Assembly (NCBI GenBank): GCA_019454045.1
Contig: SKCR01025356.1
Coordinates: 124,001 to 188,000 of the forward strand
From: Zanthoxylum bungeanum
Lineage: Eukaryota > Streptophyta > Magnoliopsida > Sapindales > Rutaceae
Reading direction: 5' to 3'
Length of the DNA stretch: 64,000 bases
The notes below the pieces were generated by a model. That model ran no database searches. It was not told where the DNA came from and saw nothing but the letters and a program-made list of their open reading frames with translations. The first letter of the stretch is position 1; each line of letters starts with the position of its first letter. Below, in pieces: positions 29,114 through 37,656 of this stretch. Made by a program: the position numbers and the translations under genes.

Positions 29114-29260
29114 TTAGGGAAAGTACTGTTTCAATCCATCCACATTGATCGGCTCGGTGAACTCATTTCCTTCCAAGTCTGACAGTCTCACTACCCCATT
29201 TCCCAATTTCTGAATGGCTATCTTATCTTTTCTGCTTGCTTATTCCGAGGATTCCCCGTG
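29114..29260 (-). pseudogene. Integrase C-terminal scrap of the Tat/Ogre element
   Basis: The minus strand encodes KLGNGVVRLSDLEGNEF, then EPINVDGLKQYFP and a stop at 29114-29116. This is the usual C-terminal end of Tat-lineage pol. Only about 45 residues survive, joined to gag-proximal sequence by a deletion that removed protease, RT, RNase H and the integrase core. Confidence 0.7.
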
Positions 29261-29646
29261 TTCTAAACATCACTGAATTTCATAGTACCAAGGTTGAATG
29301 CTTTTCTCAAATATACTCATATTGCAGAAGAGATTCAGCGAAATGAACGTCTTTATTATCATTTAAGAAAATGGTTCGAACATATAGATTAAATCAATGT
29401 CTATAATAAAAAGGCAGGATCAAATAAACTAGGAGGAATAACTTCATCATTCGCAATATTGCCTTCTTCCTTGGCCTATGGTTCTTCACTGTTATCCTTT
29501 ATCTCAATGCAAGAAGCCTGGGTGGTTGAGTGGCTTTATAGTTGAAGGTTCATGTGTGTGTTGGGTTGTTCTTTTCTAGATTGGGTATTTTATGGGAGTC
29601 AATGAGGTTTTGGACCTCATGCCTAAGGCGGGTACAGTTGTCGGTG

Positions 29647-30741
29647 TCATGGCTTTTTTTCTTGATGGAAGTAACAATACTGGTTTAGGTTGAGGTACGG
29701 TGGCACAGGGTTCGGAAATGGCCTAGGTTCCAAAGGTTTTAGAAGTCCTTGCATTTTCAGCTTTTCAAATACTTTTGACAAAGGTCTACCAATATTGGAG
29801 AATCGCCTGTTCTTGACGGTAGCGACCTCGGTAGTAGCGGGCTTGGTCTCAGAAGGCCCCCCAAAAGTTCTTCTATTCTGGCCATAAAACTTTATGTTTT
29901 CTGCCTCATCTTCTTCAATATCCATGACAGTCTCCCTCAGCTGTCGAAAATCCATAATCATGGAGGTCATCATCCTCAGCTTGCCGTAAATTGAGGGCTT
30001 GGTGCCCTTTATGATCATTTTAATCTGGTCATTCTCAGAGGGTCGAGTTTGCATTTTCAGAAGCTGGCTTCTCCAGCGGTCTACGTACTCCTTGAAGATT
30101 TCCTCCGGCTTCTGCTTAGTGTTCTCCAAATCACGGAGTGACAAATCAATTTCCAAATCTGTAACATATTGCTTTAGAAAAGCATCTGCCAACTCCCTCC
30201 AATCTTCTTTAACCTTTTTCTCAAGGTTGTGATACCACACTACATGTGCCCCCTCAAGTGACATCTCAAACATCTTTTGGACTTGGCGCTGTGACAGGCC
30301 CACTGAACTCATCACCGAGACATATTACCGTAGATGGACCCTCGGGTCTCGATTCCCATTGAACTTGGCCATATCAGACATCTTGAACTGAGCTGGCAAC
30401 TGTTCTTCGAAGGTCATTGCCTCATAATCTAACAACTCTTCATGTTTACCTCTCATTTTGCGGGTAAATGTTTCAACCTGATCCCGAAGCTTCTGAAATT
30501 CTACATGAGACCCAATCACTCTGTCTGTTGCATACTCTGCTATGTCATCATCAAAAGTAGAGATATCATCCCCCAACCCATTCAGAGGCTCCTCACGCCT
30601 CACATTCTCAGAATTTCTCCCAGCACGGGGCACAACCATATTTGCCATGGCAGTAGTCAAGGCTTGCAACTGTTCAGTAATTTTGGTGAAACTTTTTTCC
30701 AACTGATCTATCTGGGATACCTCGTTATCGGATGTACTCAT
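29647..30741 (-). pseudogene. Tat/Ogre-like gag with one nonsense codon
   Basis: Capsid-like protein starting MSTSDNEVSQIDQLEKSF. Retrotrans_gag features follow: MSDMAKFNGNRDPRVHL, VWYHNLEKKVKEDWREL, AFLKQYV, LENTKQKPEEIFKEYVDRWR, and the Zn-knuckle start YCYFHQE near the end. A single in-frame TAA after HLR (30322-30324 region) splits it into two open halves that are otherwise long and clean. A possible upstream extension in the same frame runs to 30906. The Zn-knuckle is truncated by a stop after QEKKP. It is probably inactive but little decayed. Confidence 0.85.
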
Positions 30742-31273
30742 ATCTTTTACCGGTCTTTTAGTGAGTCTTCCCTCTTTCCTAACCCAACAGGAATCTATGA
30801 TGTCTTTTATAGACATAGAGGGTGTTAACAGGATATATGTATGCATGAGATTAATGAGATGCATGCGATACAAGGAATATATCAACTCATTAAAATTTTC
30901 ACACAAATCGGCCCATCATCATTATAGAAGCTTTTGGGCTAACTGTCATAGGAGTGAACTCGTCCCAGTTTAAATGGCCCAACAAGTTCACATCTCATGG
31001 CAAGAAGTCCAACCGTATCCAAATGATAATGTTCCTAAACACAAACATATAATGGCCCATTGGCATTTTAGAAGCTTTTGGCCCAATCATCATAAGATAC
31101 ATTCTTGTCCGAGTTTAAATGGCCCAACAAGCCCATACCTCATGACAAAAGGTCTGAATGGATCCAAACGACCATGTTCCCAAACACAAGCACAAGTAAA
31201 TAATTCTTATTAGTTCTACGACTAAGGTTCACATGCGGGTTTACGGGGGTGTGGACAAAGGCTCTCGCTGACG

Positions 31274-31735
31274 AAGGATTACCCATAACTAGGTCTCCCC
31301 ACTCAAGGGTCCGAGCGACCAAGTGAGCAGACCTTTTTTATACACTAAGGTACGTGCCAACGAGCTATGGTGTGTGACTGACTGTCAAATGGATTTCCCG
31401 TTGTAGATTACCCAGAGGGAGGGTGGAGCGAGGCTCTCTTAAGTACCCAAGCCTCTTAGGCTCTTATCGCTTGGTGTCAGGAATAAACAACGAGTCCTCC
31501 AAATTAGTCCATCATAGTAGGCTACGAGTAGATGATTATCTAGGTGCCTTCACAACTTTTCCTTATAGAAAGGTAGTGAGTGAAGGAATACACCAAACCA
31601 TTACCTAGTCTTAAAAGTGCATTTGATTAAACCCCTTTCAACCCATTATAGGAACGGTTAACTTAAAGCACAAATCATAATATTACAAGACATTATTTCG
31701 GGGCCGATTCTCTATCCCCAGTGGAGTCGCCAGAC
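31274..31735 (-). other. Leader and tRNA-Arg-type primer-binding site of the Tat/Ogre element
   Basis: PBS at 31712-31732 (minus strand TGGCGACTCCACTGGGGATA), three bases from the LTRc boundary at 31735/31736. It is followed in element sense by about 430 bp of noncoding leader. The block is duplicated at 23508-23965. Confidence 0.85.
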
Positions 31736-32594
31736 TGTGGGAACACAGAAACTGGGCAACACATGCTGTTCCGGGCTTGCGGCCCGGTTGGGAGTACGGA
31801 GTAGCCCGCGGGGGACTAAACCAGAGAATAATGGAGTCGCCACCCGGTGTGAACCGGGATAAAGATTTAAGGCCGAACTCACCCCTCGCAAGGGAAGACC
31901 TCAAACCGTTGGGTTCAGAATGGTCCCTTACTTATGCCACTTGTAATAAAATGATTTGTTCAATAATTTAATCGAATCTACGCAACATATTTCCAAGAGT
32001 ATTCTACTTTTAGTTCACATGTATGAAAGCAATCATCATAACGGCAAACATGCAATGGCACACGGCAATCTCATGAACATACTTCGATCATATAATGCAG
32101 AAAACAAAGAACAACTTAAACATAATGCAAATTCCAAACGCAAAATAAATGACTAATCATGCTTGAAAATGAACAACTAAATAGGCTAAATCATGCTTGA
32201 ATACCATCTCATGAACACATCAAATAGATAAATGCAGGAATACAAATAGTATGATTGATTACATGATACAAGAGAAATCACCTAAGAAACAATTATGCAT
32301 GACATCTGATGAAAAGGACTCAGTTCAGTGTATGCGCGTTCGTGTAGCATTCGAAAATGCGTTCGAACGTTAACAGAAGGTTCTCGTTCGTGTGGCGTTT
32401 GATAACGAGTTCGAATGGGACCAGACCTGATGAAACAAATGCATGCGCGTTCGAGTAGCGTTCGTAAACGCGTTCGAACGGTAAACAGAAGGTTCACGTT
32501 CGAGTAGCGTTTGTAAACGCGTTCGAACGAACTGAAACAGAAAACATGCGTTCGTGCGGCATTCTGAAACGCGTTTGAACGGGGTTATAGCAGT

Positions 32595-34754
32595 TGACCG
32601 GCGTAAACACACACGTATAACGCAAGCGCACGTATCGTTAAAGTAGTATAAAAATATCGATCCCACGAGGACTTAATATCTAATCTATTAATTTTATGAG
32701 GTCAAATGATTACTAGTATCTAACAGGTTGATTGATTGATTTGAAATGGTGATGATTCTAAATTTAAAAACAAGTAAATAAAATTGTCGAAAATAGGTTT
32801 TAAGAAAATTCAATATTAAAAACTATATAGGGTTGTGATTTCTTCCAATATCATTTAAAGATGAAGTGATTATCTTAAAGTTGGGTAATATATTGATTTA
32901 TTAACCTGGAACACTAAATTATGTGTAAGCCTCTGTCGATGGTCAGACACAAATACCCAGTTTAACCCAATTGAACCATATGTCTATGTCAACCAAATTA
33001 TCTGGATTCATTAAGTTTAAGTCCCAATTATGGCTACCCCCGCCCGACAGGTATATTCCTATCCTGTAAGGAAATGTATTAAAGGGTTATCTATCCTCAA
33101 GGAAGATCGTGGGCTATTGAGTCTAAGGCTGAAACCTAAAATCCCTATGTCTAGTTCATTTTAGATTTACCAGATCAATTTTATTAATGGCCAATTAATG
33201 AAAAAGTATTAAGTTTAAGACTCAATAAATAAATCTTTATATTACCCAAGCTATAATCTAACCCTTATAAAACGGTGATATTGGATTTCATCACAACTCC
33301 AGATAACTAATTTAGTTACAACACATAACTAGGGCTAGTAAAAACTTGAAAATAAAAGACATAAAGTAAAAATGCGGTAAAGTAAATACTGAAAAGTAAA
33401 TTACAATAAAATAAAATGCTAAGGTAAAAGGAATTACTTTTACTACTACTAATTTAGATATCTCCCATAAAATAATATATAAACTTGTGATTCTTTTTCC
33501 AACCAGCCATATAGGCGGTAACCTGATTAAGTCAAATTAAGTCCAACCAGCCATAAAGGCGGAACCAAAATTAAATTACCAACCGACCAATCTGGCGGTA
33601 TCCTTTATTAGTCATGTTTAAATCAGATTAAAATGAATTACCAACCGACCAATCTGGCGGTATCCTTTTTAGTCAATATTTTAAATAGTGAATATATTAT
33701 TTTTAAAGGAGAATAGTAACAGTAAAAGAATTACCTTTCACCCTAGCTGGGAGAGTTACCTCCTCATGGTAAATAATAAAAATTGTAAAAAGTAAAAAGT
33801 AAAAATTAAATTACTATATAAACAAAACGTAATTAAAATTAATTACAAAACTAAAAACTAAAAAACTAAAAATTAAAAGAAAGTAGAGAGAGAAACTCTC
33901 TCTTTAGAAAGATTATAAGAGAGAGAGTGGTGCCCTGAATTCTGAAATCTCGAGCTCAATTTATAGGCGCGGGTAAGGGTCCAGCGTCGCGACGCCCAGT
34001 TCGCGTCGCGACGCCAGATTCGTCGACGTGGCACGCTGTGGTTCGTCGGTTGCAGATTCCGGATAAGGTGATAAGGTGACACGTGGCGGAGTGGTTGGAA
34101 CTCAATTATTGGGACACGTGGCGGCTTCTGATTGGTCGATGAGATTCTTATCCGCCACGTGTCAGATAAGGATAGGATATCCAATAATTGATGCTGACGT
34201 GGCGGTGACGTGGCGACATGTGGGAAAGAGACTGTCGGCACCATAGAATTATGACACGTGGCACTTCCTGATTGGCTGATGATGATGTGGCACAACACGT
34301 GGCAATGTTGACTTGTTGACTTGCTGACGTGGCTGATGACATGGAGACACGTAGGATGACACGTGGCGATGATGACTCTTGGCACCGTAGGATGATGACA
34401 CGTGTCACGGTGCATGTTAGCAGATCGGTTGTGATGGTGACACGTGGCACGGCACATTTTAGCAAAGTCAAACTTTTCTCAGATTCTGATTTGTGGACCC
34501 GGCGCACGTTAGCACTGTTCGGCGCATTTTAGACGTCGCGACGCGTAAGTCTTGGCGTCGTGACGCGCTTAAGACCAAAATATCCATGTTGACGCATTTT
34601 TGTCCGTTTTTGCCCCAAATTGCCTCCAATGCTTTCCAAACTTTATTTATCTGCAAAATAACACCAAATACATCAAAACGTTCACAAAACTCGCGAAACT
34701 ATACAAAATATTAAGTTAATTGAGTGGGAAATAATGATATAAATATCACTCATC
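32595..34754 (-). repeat. 3' LTR of element B
   Basis: 2160 bp, + strand boundaries TGACCGGCG and ACTCATCA. On the minus strand it starts TGATGAGTGATATTT, like the TGATAAGTG start of element A. A TATA box (CCTATAAATTG) lies at about 33957-33967 on the minus strand. GCGTCGCGACGC palindromes are at 33985-34017 and 34530-34570, and some ten ACGTG/CACGTGGC motifs lie at 34078-34450, upstream of the TATA box. Confidence 0.93.
34078..34450 (-). promoter_or_regulatory. G-box/ABRE-like ACGTG array in element B U3
   Basis: Roughly ten irregularly spaced ACACGTGGC or GACGTGGC motifs in about 370 bp, at -110 to -490 relative to the minus-strand TATA box at 33957-33967. The copy in the 5' LTR is at about 41920-42300. 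ACGT-core boxes are binding sites of plant bZIP and bHLH factors (ABA, light and stress responses). Promoter function is inferred from position. Confidence 0.6.
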
Positions 34755-36030
34755 ACACCCCCAAACCTAACATTTTGCTAGTCCTCGAGCAAAACATAAA
34801 AATAACATGAACATAAAATTAACTAAGCCACTTTCGTAGGGATCACGATTGCATTTAGCATATGCAACAAGCCTTTAAACCCCTAGGTGTCCCTAGTGGA
34901 CGAGTTATAGTCTCGTGAGGGCTTACAGCAACGATACCCACAAACGTTTTACAAAAGTAAAAAGATAGTAAAACTAATGCACACAAAAGCAAAAAGACAA
35001 GAGAAAAGAGAAGTTAGTGATTAATCAGGTGAAACTTCTACTCCAAGTTACTAGTTGTTTTGTTTCTTTCTAAATTACTGAATAAGTAAATTCTCCGATT
35101 ATTTTTACCATTCTCCATATACACAGCCAACAAAATATTAATCAACTCATTTTTGCCCACAACAGTCATAAGTGCAGTTGATAAGAGAGTAATATTTTTG
35201 TCCTAAAGTTTTATCAGAATTCACACCTTTTTGCAGCAATGGAATAATTTTTCTGATTTTTCTGATTTTTTTCTTTGATTTTTCTCTATTTTTTATTTAT
35301 ATACAATATCTTTCATCTATGTAACGAGTGTTGGGTCGGTGGCTCCCAAACCAGTTGGCTTTAGGGCACCAGGTGTTAAGACACCATTACAGACTTAATT
35401 ACTCAGACTTCAGATATATATATTTTTGCAGCATCTTTGATCCATGTAGCGAGCTTTGGGCCAATGACTCCCAAACCAGTTGGTTTTAGGGCACTAGGTG
35501 TCAAAACACCCTTACAGACTTAATAACTCAGATCTCGAACGTTTTTGTTTTTTTTTTTTTTACTCCATTGCTTTTTGAGATGCTTCCTCCAATTAAACTA
35601 GAGCACTGAATATTACAAACTTTTAAATTTTAGCTCATGTCCGTATGTTACCATGTATGTTGATAATATCTGTCAACTGAGCATATGAAGATTCATTTTA
35701 GTCAATTTTATGGAGAATTTACAAATTAAATAATTCAAAAGGAAATAAACAAAAATTAACTTGTTTCGAATTAGGTTTGAGATACGTCTCAGGAGTGGAA
35801 ACTCCTTACTCAGCTATCTCTTACCAATTTCACCTTTTTAGTCAAAATAAAAATACAAAAACACAAAATATTTTTTGTAATTTTTGAAAATTTTTCAATT
35901 TTTTTGTATTTTTCGAAAAATTTTGAACTAAAAATAGAAACAACACACAACTAAAAAAATAAAGTACTAATCAACTAATTCTCTCCCCCAAACCTAAATG
36001 AGACATTGTCCCCAATGTCTTAAATAGTAG
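34755..36030 (-). other. Element B noncoding 3' module between two polypurine-like tracts
   Basis: The terminal tract GGTTTGGGGGTG lies at 34755-34766 (minus strand) against the 3' LTR. A 7-bp-stem hairpin precedes it (TTTTGCT...AGCAAAA, about 34773-34795). At 34828-34947 lies a 120-bp block almost identical to one in element A. At the other end, about 35989-36025, a second tract (TTTAGGTTTGGGGG) is preceded by the hairpin GACATTGGGGACAATGTC. A near-duplicate pair of about 130-bp segments occurs at 35310-35540. No coding potential is seen. Confidence 0.7.
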
Positions 36031-36079
36031 TAGAAGAGTTTAGAAGATAATACCTGGTTAGCTGAAATTCTACAGGAGA

Positions 36080-36731
36080 TTAAAGGTTAAGATCCAGATT
36101 AACACGACGCCTCTTACCACGATCATCCTCGGACCAATTTATCTTTGAAAGGACAGGGTCAATTTGTGGTTCATAGGCTAAGAGTTGGTCTATTAGATCC
36201 AGAGCAGTTCTGGCAGTAAAGAGGAGTTCTTTTAAAGGTTTTGAAATGAACCCATTTCTCCGGGCATCATCAAGAAACACACAAAGAAAATCATAAAATC
36301 CATCAACGTTAAACAGCCCAATTGGTTTCTGGTGTATGTTCAGTTCGCCCAAGATAATACTATAAAATTTCCTCCAATGTGCCCAAGCCACCTGGCAAAG
36401 CAATAAAGGCATCAGCACGGTTAATCATTTCTACCAGTCGTTCAGACATACCTGGCACCATCAGTTCCTCTCCGTTTGATGATCCAATAAGATTTGCCTC
36501 TGCCAAGGGTTTTGGGATGATTCCCAAAACGTGACTGTCCCCTTCTTGTACGGCTTTTGAAACGATCCCCATAAGTCCAAGATTGCCTCCGCCATATATT
36601 AAGTGCATATTTCTTGCAGCTAAGACTCGACCCAATTCTTGTGCTGCTTCTATGTATTGTGGTTTAGTACCAACACTACTACCGCAAAACACACAAATAT
36701 TTTCAACTCGTCTTCTTGAAGTGGCTTCCAT
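36080..36731 (-). pseudogene. LOG-like cytokinin riboside 5'-monophosphate phosphoribohydrolase, captured intronless copy, frameshifted
   Basis: LOG enzymes release active cytokinin bases from their nucleotides. The first frame (36360-36731, 123 residues) has the family start RVENICVFCGSSVGTKPQY, the YGGGNLGLMG motif (46-55) and LPGGLGTLEE (112-121). It has MSERLVEM where the family usually has M-ERK--M. It then runs into TAG after EEIL. The rest continues in a shifted frame (36080 to about 36362) with GELNIHQKPIGLFNVDGFYD and ends KRRRVNLDLNL. Host LOG genes have several introns and none interrupts this copy, so it is a processed copy inside retrotransposon B. The frame break probably abolishes enzyme activity, although the loop before it is intact. 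Confidence 0.85.
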
Positions 36732-36960
36732 GTTTTTATGTATTTCTTTCTCAAATCAGGATGCCTTCAAAAGTGCATTGACGAGCTGAATTTATAGTAC
36801 CTGAAAAGGGTGAGTAAAAATAGCAACAGTATCTTCCAAAGGACGATTAGTAAACAAATAGTAAAATAGATCGTGTGATATGGTAAAAAAGGTCTGGATC
36901 CTGTCGGAGAAAATAAAAGAAAACAACAAAACAAATCAAAATTATTAGGAAAAGACAAAG
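36732..36960 (-). other. Flank of the captured LOG copy
   Basis: The sequence upstream of the LOG start has a pyrimidine-rich stretch ending CCCTTTTCAG (minus strand, about 36800) and a TATAAATT phrase just after it. Either an acceptor-like site or leftover promoter/UTR of the donor gene is possible. No coding region is recognised. The left boundary of the captured segment is not resolved. Confidence 0.35.
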
Positions 36961-37175
36961 AGATATAATATGTACAAGAATTAGAGCTTGATTAACATCT
37001 ATGCGTCAAGGACAAGTTTCCCATCCAATTTTCTTATAAATTGGCAAACCGGTCTTTTTGAGTCAGATTCCCAAGACTTAACTGTTGTCTTTCTTTTAAA
37101 ATTGTGTATGTAATCTGCGAAAGGCTATGTGAACATATCCACTGGGATGCGTCTCAAGAGTCGAAGATATATCAT

Positions 37176-37484
37176 CTAAGACTCCTTACTCAAGCCATCC
37201 CTAATGAATTTAATTTTGTCTTCGCGATTATTAGACACCATTCCTAAAGAACGACAACGAGTGTTGCAATTAAATCGTGCACATTTGAAACAAACACCCA
37301 TTTGCTTAGCTCTACGTTTCTTTGCATAGGTGCTTCTTCCAAAACCAGGCAGATGTGAAATAAAAGAGTCAGAAGACTCACCTGCCAATCGGACTCGTGC
37401 TTCAATTACCCAACGAATATCATTAGGCACACCATAGATCGTCAGTAGTCTCATTCGTTCCAAGCGAGCTTTGTAAACTTTCAT
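37176..37484 (-). CDS. Small basic Cys-rich ORF of element B (unknown function)
   Basis: 102 codons, MKVYKARLERMRLLTIYGVP onward, open and basic. Its C-terminal half has GFGRSTYAKKRRAKQ followed by CFKCARFNCNTRC, a C-x2-C-x4-C-x3-C cluster that could bind zinc and resembles a nucleocapsid knuckle with Cys in place of His. A 20-codon frame (37543-37484, MEEALANLRKQF...) ends in a TGATG overlap with this ATG, so the two may be one broken frame or a stop-restart pair. It lies between the gag-pro ORF and the LOG copy, in element sense. I do not recognise the family. It may be an accessory protein carried by this retrotransposon lineage. Confidence 0.55.
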   Translation of the reverse strand: MKVYKARLERMRLLTIYGVPNDIRWVIEARVRLAGESSDSFISHLPGFGRSTYAKKRRAKQMGVCFKCARFNCNTRCRSLGMVSNNREDKIKFIRDGLSKES

Positions 37485-37625
37485 CAGAGATTTTTGAGGG
37501 AGAGAAGGAATTGCTTGCGAAGATTTGCGAGAGCTTCTTCCATCTTGAAATGACTAAACCTGCAAAAATTAAACACACAAAAATAAAACACACCAAATCA
37601 CAATATATACACAAATTGCATGGGT

Positions 37626-37656
37626 TGCCTCCCTGCTAGCGCTAAGTTTAAAGTCG
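37626..37656 (-). other. Conserved post-polyprotein block of element B
   Basis: On the minus strand TTAAACTTAGCGCTAGC then GGGAGGCAACCC lies at the stop of the long ORF. The same phrase follows gag in element A (21690-21722). It is a recurrent signature of Athila-type elements. Confidence 0.6.

Larger units (their letters stand above)
27779..31735 (-). mobile_element. Interior of the Tat/Ogre-like element
   Basis: About 4 kb read leftwards: PBS and leader (31735-31274), gag (30741-29647), an integrase C-terminal scrap (about 29260-29114), a minisatellite 3' UTR (28920-27880) and LTRb. The enzyme core expected between gag and the integrase tail is missing. Confidence 0.8.

Noticed and set aside
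33873..34507. 194- and 119-codon minus frames (and counterparts at 41764-42353) rich in Thr, Cys, His and Val
   Set aside because: They are read from the ACGTG-rich U3 repeats of the element B LTR and overlap each other in different phases.
36056..37656. Envelope-like gene of Athila type in element B
   Set aside because: The region holds the Cys-rich ORF and the LOG copy. No signal peptide or long hydrophobic segment of an env-like product is seen.
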